Assembly (NCBI RefSeq): GCF_009829915.1
Contig: NZ_SZZW01000003.1
Coordinates: 62,001 to 126,000, forward strand
Length of the DNA: 64,000 nt
Source: Pantoea sp. Nvir
GTDB taxonomy: Bacteria; Pseudomonadota; Gammaproteobacteria; Enterobacterales; Enterobacteriaceae
Direction of reading: 5' to 3'
The translations under genes were made by a program, and so were the position numbers. Under the pieces are notes generated by a model. That model had not been told where the DNA came from. It searched no databases and was given only the letters and a program-made list of their open reading frames with translations. Position 1 is the stretch's first letter, and each line of letters opens with the position of its first letter. Positions 52,271 to 63,815 of the stretch are shown one piece after another.

Positions 52271-53349
52271 GTTGCTGAAGCTAATAGAGCTAATAAGGCG
52301 CTTTTAGCAGATAGGAGATTAACTTCTATAAATTTTATATCATAAATAAATATGCTAATACTTTAGCATATATTACTTTCAAATTCGGGTATTCTGGATT
52401 AACACGAAGTATCAGTTAGCAGTTTAACGGTATGTACCCACTGAATTAACGGATATAGAAGGCAGAGTAAAACTTTAAGAAAGTTAAGTGGCAAAATATA
52501 TGTATTGTAATACATCACTTTAATTAAGATATGTAAAGATAAGGCTATACTGAAGTTGACTTCCAAAAATAGCTTTGTATCTAATGTTTTAACATCTTCT
52601 ACTAGTCACTGGAGAAATTCTTTTATACTCTTACTCTGCAGAGTAACTTTGTGTTACACTGTTATGTAGAATGGCACGAAGCTGATAAGGCCACTTTTTA
52701 GTATATATTGCATAGTTAAAATCATCAGTACCTAGATTGGCAATATTATAGAACCTGTTAAGCGCCTTATTAGTAAGGCGGACTTCTTTCTACTTGTAAG
52801 CTTTTTCTCGTTATAATGGTTGCCGAATGCACTGCTATGTATAATCTTGTTTCAGTATCGGTACTGTTTTACCATTCCTTCCGCTCAGGAATGGATTAAA
52901 TACGTTGGTGGGTACTAATCTAAATTTATCATTCGTGTATATTTGTAGTAATTAAAGTTCATCATATTGCTGTGCAGATTAATTATGTCTTCAGTAAGAT
53001 ATACATAAAAAATCTAAGACGATGGTAGCAACAGGTGCTATAAGATGATTAAAAGTTGCATCGTTAAAATCGTAAAATAAGATGTGCTTAACCATTTATA
53101 CTTTTACTACAAAACGATAATATTCAAAAATTAATATAAAAAATATTATTTGATAGATTTAATTTTTCTCGTTTTGCAACCGCCGAAACCAAATTAATAT
53201 AAGTGTATATTATGTATATAAAATATTTATTTTATTAAATATTTTTATATAAGCGTACAGGGTCTGGGGGAAAAATAGCAGTAACTGCTAAATTTTATTT
53301 ATGTGGTATAAAACATATTAATGTGGCTGTTACTGATAAGGAGGTAAAA
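52271..53349. other. Gene-free junction between the parE and cysQ segments
   Basis: Joins blocks from 68 and 95 min of the E. coli map. No frame or further relic was read. CCATTCCT/AGGAATGG (52872-52894) forms an 8-bp hairpin without a T run. Very AT-rich from 53100 to 53260. Confidence 0.5.
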
Positions 53350-54090
53350 ATGTTAGAAAAAATCTGTCAGTTAGCACGTGAGGCTGGTAACGCGATTATG
53401 CTTATGTATAAAAAAGAATCTATGTTAGACATTTCTCGTAAAACTGACAACTCTCCGGTGACTATAGCAGACATTGCCGCACACAATATAATTCTGCAAG
53501 GTTTGAGGAAATTAATACCAGAAGTACCAGTGCTGTCGGAGGAGGATCCTCCCACGTGGAGCGAGCGTCAGCAGTGGCAGAGCTACTGGTTGGTTGATCC
53601 ACTTGATGGTACTAAAGAGTTTATCAAGGGCAATGACGAGTTTACCATCAATATCGTGCTAATTAATCAAGGCAACCCGGTATTGGGTGTAGTATATGCA
53701 CCTGCGTTGGATGTGCTTTATTCCGCTACAGAGAGCAAAGCCTGGAAAGAAAAAGATGGTCATAAAGTACGGATTCATGCATGTAATGCGCGGCCACCAC
53801 TGGTCGTAGTCAGCCGTTCACACGCCGATGATGAACTTAAACAGTATCTTAAACAGCTTGGCGAGCATCAAACTATTGCCATTGGCTCGTCGCTAAAATT
53901 TTGCTTAGTGGCAGAAGGAAAAGCTCAACTTTACCCTCGTTTTGGTCAGACTAATATCTGGGATACCGGTGCAGGACATGCCGTTGCTATTGCAGCTGGT
54001 GCATACGTCCGCGACTGGCAAGGTAAACCACTTGATTATGCACCACGTGAATCCTTTCTTAATCCCGGGTTTCGCGTTTCACTGTTTTGA
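53350..54090 (+). CDS. cysQ: 3'(2'),5'-bisphosphate nucleotidase CysQ
   Basis: Hydrolyses PAP (and PAPS), relieving inhibition during sulfate assimilation. From ATG 53350 it is 246 aa, the E. coli length; a strong AAGGAGGT ribosome-binding site just upstream decides this start over ATG in the nine-codon extension. Metal-binding motifs of the inositol-phosphatase fold are [20 protein letters not shown] and [13 protein letters not shown]. Its upkeep suggests PAP is still produced, by sulfate assimilation or acyl-carrier-protein metabolism. Confidence 0.95.
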   Translation: MLEKICQLAREAGNAIMLMYKKESMLDISRKTDNSPVTIADIAAHNIILQGLRKLIPEVPVLSEEDPPTWSERQQWQSYWLVDPLDGTKEFIKGNDEFTINIVLINQGNPVLGVVYAPALDVLYSATESKAWKEKDGHKVRIHACNARPPLVVVSRSHADDELKQYLKQLGEHQTIAIGSSLKFCLVAEGKAQLYPRFGQTNIWDTGAGHAVAIAAGAYVRDWQGKPLDYAPRESFLNPGFRVSLF

Positions 54091-54299
54091 CAGCATTAGA
54101 TAATAGTTTGTCCTAATAAAACTAAGCTGATTGGCTGTGTTACCTAGTCCTAAGTCATGTGGTACTTTGATTCAATTTGTCCGCCCTTTTTACCAGTACA
54201 CGGTTCTCTGCTTTTCTACTTTAGTTTTTGTAGGTTTTACTATATTGGCACAGCTGACTACTGATCGTTGATTATTGTAACCAGTAGTTGATATATAAG

Positions 54300-55450
54300 A
54301 TCACTGTCGATATCGTTTACTTCAAAAGTATAGCCAGCAAATTACTTCAAAAGTATAGCCAGCAAATTTGACGAAATCGCTACGCTTCAGGATTTTCTGC
54401 AAAATATACATCATAAACCCACCAATGTTTTCATAATTGCCAGATTACGAAAATTCTTCGCTATCTAACACACATATGACGTCATTAATCGACGTGCCGG
54501 CCTCTATTCACCAAGAGTTCTCATCTCGTGCCATCATTTGCTCTTCTAACCCTTGACCATTAGATTATCCATTAAAGTATTCATAACATCATTTAATGTG
54601 ATAATTCCTCATACTAACGCACATTCTCATGGTCACTGCACCAAGTCTTCGCTTGCAGTTTTAAAGCTTTCTAGAGGTTCTGAGAGGGTCAACGTATCCA
54701 GCAAGATCGGCGGAATGGGGATTTGTAAACCGCTGTGCAGCGCTATCTCTGATTGTTGAGTAAGCGCAGCAGCAGTTTGCATTTTCAAGATGTTTTCTTG
54801 TTCCCGTAGCTCAAACTAGATGACGTTTCCTCGCGAAATCATGGAAGAGGGCACAATATGCTATTTAACATCGAAAACGTTCTTAATCAGTTCGTACTCT
54901 TGTTCACGCAATACACCAGCTAGTGCTCCAGTTTCCACCACCGCGTAAATATCGTCAGAAATAATTTGATCTTTGCGCACCATAGTAACTTAAAAGTGTG
55001 AAACAAGACGTTTGCTAACCGGTTAAATAACCAGACTGCAGGGTTCTATACTAGTAGGTAGAAGAGTATAGGTTTGATAATGTGTAGCGCAATTACCTCA
55101 GATGCGATCATGACGACAGGTTTGAATATCAGATCATCAAATAAAATAAATACATTAGTAACGGCAGAAAAGGAACAAACAAAGCTAAGCTGCTCGGCAA
55201 GAACTGGTACGTCGATTAATTCGCTAAAAAGCTACTAAAGGTAGAAGAGAAAGCTGCGTCTCCGATTATACCGCCGAGAATGGCGACCTTATTTAGTCCA
55301 AGCACCACGGTGAAGAAAGTACCGTGGCGTTTCTTCCATCTTCAGTAAATACTGAGAAGTTGATATCGCCTTCTTTTCTAAAAGATTATCAATTTATTAT
55401 TTTTGGCTTTAAAAGCTTACAAAAGCACGTACTGCTTATATTCATTTTTC
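54300..55450 (-). pseudogene. paeA: ytfL relic (PaeA, CNNM/CBS polyamine exporter)
   Basis: Long clear remains of YtfL: VAILGGIIGDAAFSSTF, then MVRKDQIISDDIYAVVETG, LAGVLREQEYELIKNVF, a stop, VPSSM, then LLDTLTLSEPLESFKTASED, NDVMNTLMDNL, SGNYENIGGFMMYIL and VKFAGYTFEV. Stops and frameshifts lie throughout, and a 25-bp tandem duplication disrupts the C-terminus. It sits between cysQ and tamA as in E. coli. PaeA exports putrescine and cadaverine in E. coli. Confidence 0.9.
54317..54366 (+). repeat. 25-bp perfect tandem duplication in the ytfL relic
   Basis: Two identical 25-bp units at 54317-54341 and 54342-54366 duplicate the codons for FAGYTFEV and shift the frame. Perfect identity in decaying DNA means the duplication is recent. 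Confidence 0.95.
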
Positions 55451-55775
55451 TGTCTATGTTATACAGGCCAAAAATATTTATGCCACATCTGGGGCAGAAT
55501 TGTACATTAAGCTGTGCTTGAGCCGATTTGAATATAAAGATAGTGCCTGAGACATTCTCTGTAACGTGTTTTTCTGCATAGTCCAGTTCGATACAATTGG
55601 ACATATCTACTGTACAACAAGTGCATCGGTCAGATTATTTATTAAATGGGGTATTATTTATCTTAAATGATGTTTGTTCCTAAGCCATAGTCTGCTTTCT
55701 ACGGCTATCATGTTAAAAGTACCGTGTTATATTCTCATCCAGATATATATAACTCCCTATAAAATAGGGATAGGC

Positions 55776-57542
55776 ATGATAGGAGTGCGCGTGCCAAGAA
55801 TTCACATCTTTTTGATAGCCTGTTTACTGATTACTTTACCGGTCGTAGAAGCAGCGAGAATACCCCTTCAGGTAGAAGGCTTACCGGGAGATCTTAACAA
55901 AAATTTGTGTGAACGTCTCTCCACTATTGCTACAAATATTGCTACAAATAAAGTGTACAACGATAGTTGGTTTCGTACACGCGTCTCAGAGGCGATACAG
56001 CAAGAGTTAAAGACACTCGGTTATTATGATCCCAATATCACTTTTGAATTGCGTTCTACTGAGTTGCAGGACGGAAGAACAGTGCTAATCGCACATGTGA
56101 AACTGGGTGAACCGGTAAAAATAGTAGGTAGCAGTATTTTGCTTAAAGGCGATGCTTTGTACGATCCTGACTATCACGATTGGGTAAAAAAGGGCACGCC
56201 GATAGTAGGGCGCCAGCTTATCCACGCCGAGTATAACAAATTTAAAAGCGGCTTTACTAAACTTGCGCTACGTAATGGCTACTTCGACGGTAATTTTAAA
56301 AAAAGCCAGCTTGGTGTTTCAATCGAGCGGCACGAAGCTTTTTGGGATATCGACTACGATAGTGGCCAGCGTTACCGTTTCGGAGAAGTCAACTTTTCTG
56401 GATTGCATATCCGTAAGGAATATCTGGAGAAACTCGTGCCTTTTAAAAAAGGCGAATACTACAGTGCGAAAAATTTAGCCGAGTTGAATCGTAGGCTCTC
56501 TGCTACCGGATGGTTTAACTCCGTAGTGATCACACCAGAATTTAAGATAGGGCAAAAAACTAAAATCTTGCCACTAAACACGATGGTATCACCTCGTACT
56601 AAAAATACTGTAGAAACTGGTGTTGGTTACTCCACCGGTGTTGGCCCACGCCTTAAAATAATTTGGAAAAAGCCTTGGGTAAACGATATGGGGCATAGCT
56701 TAGTGGCTAGCACCTACCTCTCCACACCAGAGCAGCAGCTCGATCTTAGATATAGAATACCGTTATTAAAAAATCCGCTGGAACAGTATTACCTTTTCTC
56801 TGGAGGCCTGAAGCGCACTGATCTAAATGATACTCATTCCGATACTACTATGTTTGGTGTGTCACGTTACTGGGAAAATAGTAGTGGCTGGCAGAATGGG
56901 ATCAACCTACGCTGGAGCTGTGACTATTTTACCCAGGGTAGTGTTACCAACAACTCCATGCTGCTTTATCCAGGCATCCTTCTTAACCGTACACGTTCAC
57001 GCGGGGGATTGATGCCAACATGGGGTGATTCACAGCACTATTGGTTATATGTCTCTGACACTACTTGGGGATCAAATATTGATTTCCTTATTTTCCAGGC
57101 ACAGCACGTTTGGATCCGCACGGTAGCAGAAAAACACCGTTTCGTGTTACGCGGTAATTTCGGCTGGATTGGCACCAACGATTTCGAGAAAGTTCCTTCT
57201 GATCTCCGTTTCTTTGCAGGGGGAGATCGTAGCATTCGCGGCTATAAATACAAAAATATATCACCGCATGATGAAAACGGCAAGCTAACTGGAGCTTCAA
57301 AACTGTTTATCGGATCTTTAGAGTATCAACAAAATATATTTGATAAATGGTGGGGAGCAGTATTTATCGATTCAGGCATAGCAGTTAACGACATCAAGCA
57401 GAGCAATTTTAAAACCGGTGCTGGTTTTGGTTTACGCTGGGTATCGCCGGTCGGGCCGATAAAACTGGATATTTCTAGCCCAATTGGCAATGGCAAGAAT
57501 TATAGTTTGCAAGTTTATATCGGACTGGGGCCTGAGCTATGA
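55776..57542 (+). CDS. tamA: Translocation and assembly module outer-membrane subunit TamA
   Basis: Omp85-family outer-membrane protein that with TamB helps insert outer-membrane proteins and move lipids. From ATG 55776 it is 588 aa (E. coli 577) with a signal peptide ending near PVVEA. Three POTRA domains precede a 16-strand barrel; the Omp85 loop motif is [13 protein letters not shown], and the C-terminus [11 protein letters not shown] matches. GTG 55791, preceded by AGGAG, gives 583 aa and is an equally good start. ATG upstream at 55674 is unlikely. It overlaps tamB by four bases. Confidence 0.93.
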   Translation: MIGVRVPRIHIFLIACLLITLPVVEAARIPLQVEGLPGDLNKNLCERLSTIATNIATNKVYNDSWFRTRVSEAIQQELKTLGYYDPNITFELRSTELQDGRTVLIAHVKLGEPVKIVGSSILLKGDALYDPDYHDWVKKGTPIVGRQLIHAEYNKFKSGFTKLALRNGYFDGNFKKSQLGVSIERHEAFWDIDYDSGQRYRFGEVNFSGLHIRKEYLEKLVPFKKGEYYSAKNLAELNRRLSATGWFNSVVITPEFKIGQKTKILPLNTMVSPRTKNTVETGVGYSTGVGPRLKIIWKKPWVNDMGHSLVASTYLSTPEQQLDLRYRIPLLKNPLEQYYLFSGGLKRTDLNDTHSDTTMFGVSRYWENSSGWQNGINLRWSCDYFTQGSVTNNSMLLYPGILLNRTRSRGGLMPTWGDSQHYWLYVSDTTWGSNIDFLIFQAQHVWIRTVAEKHRFVLRGNFGWIGTNDFEKVPSDLRFFAGGDRSIRGYKYKNISPHDENGKLTGASKLFIGSLEYQQNIFDKWWGAVFIDSGIAVNDIKQSNFKTGAGFGLRWVSPVGPIKLDISSPIGNGKNYSLQVYIGLGPEL

Positions 57543-60500
57543 AGCTGTGGAAAAAAGTTCTAATTAGCCTTTTAGTTTTTCTACTGCTACTTTGTGGAGT
57601 GGTATTTTTTATTAGCACTACACCAGGTCTGCACCTTATCCTGAATGGAGCGGTAAGCTGGGTACCAGGCTTATCAATTAAGCAGGTAGAAGGCGGCTGG
57701 CGTAATCTGACTATAAGTGGTCTTCACTATGAAATACCTGGTGTTAGCGTCGATGTTAACACTTTTTATTTGGCTGTCAATCTAAATTGCCTGATACATT
57801 CGTCATTCTGTATTAGCGATAGTATGCTGAAAGACGTAAAAGTGGTGGTCAACAGCAAAAAGATCACAACTGCTCAGGAAATCTCTTTACCTGAACAGGA
57901 GAGTAGTAAAGGTACTTTTCATACCTCTTATCCGATTATCCTCAGCCACCTCGCCCTACATAACATTAATGTAAAAATTGATGAGACCACTATCTCGTTA
58001 CTCGATTTGACCACTGGACTGCAGTGGCAGAATCGAGTATTGACGTTTAATGCCACTCATACCCATAGCCTACTCGTCGCGCTTCCAAAAGTAGTAAATA
58101 AAGGGGTAATGCAACCAAAGGTGCAATATCCACGAGACGATGAAAAATCTCTGGGAGAAACCCTGCAGGCAATTTTTTCTAAACCTCTGCTGCCGGATCT
58201 ACACGATTTTAATTTACCGCTTGATATTGATATGCAAGAAATGGTTGGCGAACAGCTATGCCTAACTGGTGATATTAACATTGCGGTGAATCGCTTTTTG
58301 CTCAAAGCGAAGAACGTTGATCATAAACTGCAGCTGCAGACCTTAGATATCGATTCTAACCTTGGAAAACTTCATGCTAGTGGTGAGGTAACGCTTGCAG
58401 ATAACTGGCCAGTCAATTTAACAATTAACAGTATGTCTAATGTTTTTCCGATGAAAGGCGAAAAAATAATACTGGATCTGAGTGGTGCCATATGTAACGA
58501 ATTAAGGGTAGGGTTAGACTTTACTGGTCCGGTAAACGTGCATCTCAAAGCCGCCACTCAGTTATCGGTTACTGGTTTACCTCTTTCACTGCAGCTTACT
58601 AGCCGGCAATTGCGTTGGCCATTTCATGGTGCGCTGCAATATCATGCAGATAATTTCAACTACCAATTTAAAGGTAAAGCCACACACTATGTAATGTCAT
58701 TACATACGGCAGTCAAAGGCAACAGAGTTTTACCTGCAATTATCGCTCTAGATGGCGAAGGTAACGTTAAGCACTTCAATATCAACAAGTTGCACATTAG
58801 TATGTTGCAGGGCAATGTTGATCTTATAGCTCTAGTGGATTGGAGTAAAACAATCAGCTGGCGCAGCATACTGATGCTCTCCGGTATTAATACCGCACGG
58901 CAATGTCCTAACTGGCCAGTGCAGTTGGATGGTAAAATGACCACATATGGCAGCTTCTACGGTGGTAGCATCTGGCAGATCAATGTACCACAGCTGCAGC
59001 TTAAGGGTAAAATTAAACAAAACATTTTGAATGTTGAAGGTGCGTTGAAGGGTAACGGTTATAAACAATGGGATATTCCCGGTATTAAAATTAATTTTGG
59101 ATTCAATGAACTGAATGTAAAAGGCACACTAGGAAACCGCCTTAATTTGGATGCAAATATCGACGCTACCCATCTGAATAATACTTTGCCTGGTCTGGGA
59201 GGCATGGCAAAAGGCATCATCAAATTACGTGGCACACCTCAAGATCTCCAGTTGCGGGCATATCTTCATGCCACTAACCTTCGTTGGCAGCAGATAAGAA
59301 TGCGTAGTATTGAATTAAGTGGTGACATACATTCCAGCGACCAGCTTGTAGGGAAGGTCCAACTATGTGTTAAGCACTTTAAGCAAGATACGCTTCATAT
59401 CAAGATGATGCAGTTAACCGCCGGAGGTAACGAAAAAGCGCATCAACTAAAATTTATGGTATATGGCGAGCCTATTTCTGGTCAGCTTGTGGTTGACGGT
59501 AGCTTCGAGCGCCATAATCAACGTTGGAGAGGTATGCTTAACAACACGCACATCGCTACTCCAGTTGGGAAATGGCGTCTAATACATACGCTAGCTATTG
59601 ATTATCTCAATGCAAAGCAGACCGTAACTATTACCCCGCACTGCTGGGAAAACTCCAATGCACAATTCTGCGTGCATAATCAAGTAGAAGTCGGGCCAAG
59701 AGGCGGACATCTGTACGTCAAGTTTCACCATTTCGACTTGGCGATGCTTAAGCCATTTCTTCCTATTCAAAAAACCCAGATTACTGGTATGTTTAGCGGT
59801 GAATCGATTATCAATTGGACATCGACTGGTACGATGCCGACCGGTAATATTTTGCTTAAAGGAAGTGGTGTTAAGGTAAGGCAGGCTATACAGGGCAATA
59901 CAAAGTCCATCTACTTTAATAATTTAAATTTCAATGTGGGTTTGCGCGATGGCCAGACGAATTTTGACTGGCTTATTCGCATCTCTAAGAACGGCCAGTG
60001 CGACGGTAGCGTACAGATCAAAGATCCGCAAAATCGCCGTGTGTTGGGCGGTAATATTAATATCCGTAATATCTCTTTGGCAATGCTGAATCAAGGACTA
60101 ATGCAAGGCGCACATATCGAGGGTAAACTTAACGGCAACCTTTATTTAGGAGGTAGTGTTAAACATCCACAAATTTTTGGCAAACTTGCTTTGCAAGGAG
60201 TCGATGTTCACAGTAACTTCATGTTGATCGATTTAACCAGTGCTAATCTGAACATGGTGTTCAACGGAATGAGCTCAACGGTCAAAGGTTTAGTTCAAAC
60301 CGCGCAGGGAAATATTAATCTTAACGGTAATGTAAACTGGAGCAAATTTGACAAGTGGCACGCGTATATTACCGCACAGGGAAGCCGTGTACGTATCATC
60401 GCACCACCGATGGTACATATAGATGTCTCACCGAGACTAGTGTTCAAGGCGACGCCAAAGACATTTAATCTAGATGGTACAATTGATGTTCCTTGGGCAC

Positions 60501-61309
60501 GTATTACTGTACATGACTTGCCGAAGAACTCTGTGGGTGTTTCGTCAGATGAAGTGTTGCTAGATACAAACTTCCAGCCCCTCCGACCAAAAACTGCTTC
60601 GATTCCGATTAATAGCAACTTATTGATCCATATTGGAAATGATGTACGACTTTCTGCCTTTGGATTGAGAGCAAAACTTAACGGTGATTTAAAAATAGTA
60701 CAGGATAAGACCGGGTTCGGCTTAAACGGACAGATTAACATTCCGTCGGGCCGCTTTCGTGCATACGGTCAAGATCTGATTGTACGCAAAGGGGAACTAC
60801 AGTTCTCTGGGTTACCGGATCAGCCCTATATCAATATAGAAGCTATTCGTAATCCAGAAACCACTGAAAATAATGTAAATGCTGGCCTGCGTATTACCGG
60901 CTTAGCTGATGAACCGCAGGCAGAAGTGTTCTCTGAACCGGCGATGCCACAGCAGGAAGCTTTTTCTTATTTGCTACGTGGACAAGGACTTAGCAGCGAT
61001 AGCGACAACAGTGTGTTAACATCATCTTTGATCGCGCTGGGTATTGCACAAAGTGGACATGTTATAGGTAAAATTGGAGAAATGTTTGGTGTCAGTAATC
61101 TTGTAGTCGACACTACCGGCGTGGGTGATAATCAACAAGTGCAGGTCAGCGGCTATATATTTCAGGGTTTACAATTAAAATATAGTATTGGCATTTTTGA
61201 TTCATTGGCAACTTTAACTTTGCGTTATCGCTTAATGCCTAAACTCTATTTGGAGTTTTCATCTAGTGTCAATCAAGTGCTGGATTTGCTCTATCAGTTT
61301 GAATTCTAA
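57539..61309 (+). CDS. tamB: Translocation and assembly module inner-membrane subunit TamB
   Basis: Very long inner-membrane-anchored beta-taco protein bridging the periplasm to TamA; AsmA-like proteins also carry phospholipids outward. At 1256 aa it compares with 1259 in E. coli. An N-terminal anchor ([20 protein letters not shown]) is followed by the extended domain and the C-terminal DUF490 region ([29 protein letters not shown]), ending YQFEF. Its ATG lies inside the tamA stop (ATGA). A gene this long kept open in an otherwise decaying region argues for strong selection. Confidence 0.96.
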   Translation: MKLWKKVLISLLVFLLLLCGVVFFISTTPGLHLILNGAVSWVPGLSIKQVEGGWRNLTISGLHYEIPGVSVDVNTFYLAVNLNCLIHSSFCISDSMLKDVKVVVNSKKITTAQEISLPEQESSKGTFHTSYPIILSHLALHNINVKIDETTISLLDLTTGLQWQNRVLTFNATHTHSLLVALPKVVNKGVMQPKVQYPRDDEKSLGETLQAIFSKPLLPDLHDFNLPLDIDMQEMVGEQLCLTGDINIAVNRFLLKAKNVDHKLQLQTLDIDSNLGKLHASGEVTLADNWPVNLTINSMSNVFPMKGEKIILDLSGAICNELRVGLDFTGPVNVHLKAATQLSVTGLPLSLQLTSRQLRWPFHGALQYHADNFNYQFKGKATHYVMSLHTAVKGNRVLPAIIALDGEGNVKHFNINKLHISMLQGNVDLIALVDWSKTISWRSILMLSGINTARQCPNWPVQLDGKMTTYGSFYGGSIWQINVPQLQLKGKIKQNILNVEGALKGNGYKQWDIPGIKINFGFNELNVKGTLGNRLNLDANIDATHLNNTLPGLGGMAKGIIKLRGTPQDLQLRAYLHATNLRWQQIRMRSIELSGDIHSSDQLVGKVQLCVKHFKQDTLHIKMMQLTAGGNEKAHQLKFMVYGEPISGQLVVDGSFERHNQRWRGMLNNTHIATPVGKWRLIHTLAIDYLNAKQTVTITPHCWENSNAQFCVHNQVEVGPRGGHLYVKFHHFDLAMLKPFLPIQKTQITGMFSGESIINWTSTGTMPTGNILLKGSGVKVRQAIQGNTKSIYFNNLNFNVGLRDGQTNFDWLIRISKNGQCDGSVQIKDPQNRRVLGGNINIRNISLAMLNQGLMQGAHIEGKLNGNLYLGGSVKHPQIFGKLALQGVDVHSNFMLIDLTSANLNMVFNGMSSTVKGLVQTAQGNINLNGNVNWSKFDKWHAYITAQGSRVRIIAPPMVHIDVSPRLVFKATPKTFNLDGTIDVPWARITVHDLPKNSVGVSSDEVLLDTNFQPLRPKTASIPINSNLLIHIGNDVRLSAFGLRAKLNGDLKIVQDKTGFGLNGQINIPSGRFRAYGQDLIVRKGELQFSGLPDQPYINIEAIRNPETTENNVNAGLRITGLADEPQAEVFSEPAMPQQEAFSYLLRGQGLSSDSDNSVLTSSLIALGIAQSGHVIGKIGEMFGVSNLVVDTTGVGDNQQVQVSGYIFQGLQLKYSIGIFDSLATLTLRYRLMPKLYLEFSSSVNQVLDLLYQFEF

Positions 61310-61619
61310 AAAGTAAATAATTACTTAGGGCAGGTCACAATGGAGGAGAGAAATAGCCTACTTTATAGGGGATTGTCGATAGCTAGGGAAAGATGTCAGT
61401 TGAAGGGGTGGGGTATATAAACTATATATACAGCCTGGGTAATGGCCCAGGCCCTATGATACGCGAAAAAACTTTCTATTGTGAGGTTTATAGCATCAGT
61501 GATATTACGATGGTACGCTAAACAAGTAAGGTCATTATCTTGATTGTTTTCTAGATAGAGCAAAATGCGTTATTATACATTGCTTAGAAGACACTCGCTC
61601 AAGAGTATCGGCATAATCA
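61310..61619. other. Convergent spacer tamB/ppa with GC hairpin
   Basis: E. coli has ytfP here; it is not recognisable. GCCTGGG/CCCAGGC (61433-61452, 6-nt loop) is a stable hairpin but lacks a T run on either strand. It may act as a weak bidirectional end signal. Confidence 0.55.
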
Positions 61620-62150
61620 TTACTGTTTTTGCGCACGCGCAAAGGCAGTAATGATTTCAGATTGAGCAGCTTTAGCATCATTCCAGCCTTTAATTTTGAC
61701 CCATTTACCTTTTTCCAAATTTTTATAGTGCTCAAAGAAGTGGGTGATCTGAGCGCGCAGCAATTCTGGCAGATCGCTTATTTCTTTGATGTGATCGTAG
61801 TCTTTAGTTAGCTTAGTGTGCGGTACCGCTAATAATTTGGCGTCTTCTCCAGACTCGTCGACCATTTTTAGTACTCCAACTGGACGACATCGGATAACAG
61901 AGCCAGGCTGCAGCGGATACGGTGTTGGGACCAGAGCATCAACCGGATCACCATCTAGTGCTAGCGTGTTGTTGATATAGCCATAGTTACATGGATAGAA
62001 CATCGCTGTAGGGATGAAACGGTCTACGAATAGAGCTCCAGAATTTTTGTCAATTTCGTATTTGATTGGTTGAGCGTTAGCTGGAATTTCAATAATAACA
62101 TATATATCTTCTGGCAGTTTTTTACCTGCCAGCACTTGGTTGAAACTCAT
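61620..62150 (-). CDS. ppa: Inorganic pyrophosphatase
   Basis: Hydrolyses pyrophosphate to drive biosynthesis. At 176 aa it has the E. coli length. The signature [10 protein letters not shown] with metal-binding aspartates, the N-terminal [15 protein letters not shown] and the [10 protein letters not shown] segment are intact. An AAGGA ribosome-binding site precedes ATG 62150. It is convergent with tamB, as in E. coli. Confidence 0.97.
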   Translation of the reverse strand: MSFNQVLAGKKLPEDIYVIIEIPANAQPIKYEIDKNSGALFVDRFIPTAMFYPCNYGYINNTLALDGDPVDALVPTPYPLQPGSVIRCRPVGVLKMVDESGEDAKLLAVPHTKLTKDYDHIKEISDLPELLRAQITHFFEHYKNLEKGKWVKIKGWNDAKAAQSEIITAFARAQKQ

Positions 62151-63219
62151 AGGAGTCCTTAAATTAATTATAAGGTAGGTATTAGCTATTATACCTAACT
62201 AACTCTAAAAGTATGCTAATTTTCATCTTTTAGAAGATATTTCGTGTTACTTTATTTTGATGCGAGAAACAGAGCAGTGATTTTCCGTAGCAAATATTGG
62301 TTAGATCCAGTACTCTAAAAAAGAAGACGATATCAATTGCTGTAATAATTAATAACCCCATTAGTAATTAGAATTATTGCGTATTAACTAATATTAATAC
62401 TACGTGTTTCTAACAACATTCTGAAAAGATTCACAAGAATCACATGTATCAACTCGATTGACCAGTTTATAACACTTAGCAGCTTTACTGGTTTCATTTT
62501 AAAATGGCATTACAAAAAGTAAAAGCATGATCACCGTATTTTACTTTAAAGTTTATATTTAATGAGCTGCTGTTGAGGATGTTTATATAGAAAATACTTG
62601 AGTTCTTCTAACGTGAATTCCCTTTAGAAAAAGGGAACAGTGCTATTATAGGGTAATATCTCCTTATATGAAGGAGATGTTTCGTGCTATTACTTTATTT
62701 TTCGTCTGTGTGTTCAACGAAGAACATCCATGGTGTACACTTATTACAGAGCACACGTAGTTTATTATTAATATTTATGTAGATAGTAATGCTATAATAA
62801 AAGATTATTACGTTTTTTAGAGGTTACGTGGAAATTCTTTATTAAAACACCGATGAAACAAAATGTAAAAAGATTGCTAACATTTATTCATAGTACCAAT
62901 GAACGCTAGTCTATCCCTTTGAGGAAAATTACAGAATTAACTATTTATTATTCTTTTACTGAGGGCAGTAACTCTTAAAGTTGATTATTATCATAAGTTT
63001 TGTAGGCATTGACGTAAAGTTTAAAATTAGCGACATTTAGGTCATTACCCATTAAAGATTATCAAACAAGAGTACAGTTCTACTATATTTACAATATTCG
63101 ACAGGTTTTGAGCTCAACATAAGTATTTTTTTAGATTTAATATAATTTTATCTTTTAGGTAACTTATAAAATACAGGTCTTTTATAAAAAAGAATGATTG
63201 ATTCTATTAGATTTTTACA
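62151..63219. other. Gene-free 1 kb, former ytfQRT-fbp-mpl interval
   Basis: No remains of fbp or mpl could be read. Two perfect 8-bp hairpins stand out: TTCCCTTT/AAAGGGAA (62618-62637) and ATCTCCTT/AAGGAGAT (62658-62678). A sequence after the second resembles one at 62231-62264. No frame is open. Confidence 0.5.
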
Positions 63220-63645
63220 CTATTTTTATTTTCTTTTGTGTATTGTGGAGCTTATCATCATAGATGTTGGTGTTGAATATGAGTATGGAGCGCTCTTGCC
63301 TTGTTCAATGCTTCACTGATCTACTCAATTAAGTAATCGTACAGTATTCGTATGTTATAGAATGACGTAATTTGATATTTGATAGTTGTAACGATTCTTG
63401 ATCTTATCAAACGCCTGGCTTATTGACTTGAGCCTCAATTGCAAAGCAATAACTGATTATCTATAGCTGATAGTATTGACCTTCTTTCTTAATACATTTT
63501 GCTTAAGTTTATTAGCGTTAATATCGGACAGCAGTTCTTATAGTAAGCTTCTTTATAGTATTTATATTTAGTTTAAATAAGTTTAACGCCTAAGCCTTTC
63601 AGCTCTTTACAGGTGCGTTTAATTGAGATTTTACTTATCCATCAT
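63220..63645 (-). pseudogene. darP: yjgA relic (DarP, ribosome-assembly factor)
   Basis: Divergent from pmbA, as in E. coli. The minus strand reads WISKISIKRTCKELKGLG against WVSKSEIKRDAEELKRLG, and later SISQAFDKIKNRYNYQ against PIRQALDKLKNRHNQQ, with stops and frameshifts between. DarP promotes late 50S subunit maturation in E. coli and is non-essential. Confidence 0.8.
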
Positions 63646-63815
63646 CTCTTCTTTTAATTATTTAGAATATCTTGTGGCTACTTATGAGGCTGTTTATTGA
63701 TTTTCAATGATTTCTTAAAAAAAGCGTATTCCTACTAGTTTATTGGGTAATTGCGAAATTATTCTCTAATTCTGATAGACTTAAAACTTTTATCATAATA
63801 CTAGATGGTAGGACT

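Noticed and set aside
61350-61430. 26-codon frame after tamB starting MEERNS
   Set aside because: Too short, does not resemble YtfP, and has no supporting signal.
62231-62264. Possible repeat of the sequence at 62673-62708
   Set aside because: The similarity is in low-complexity AT-rich sequence with several gaps, so chance is likely.
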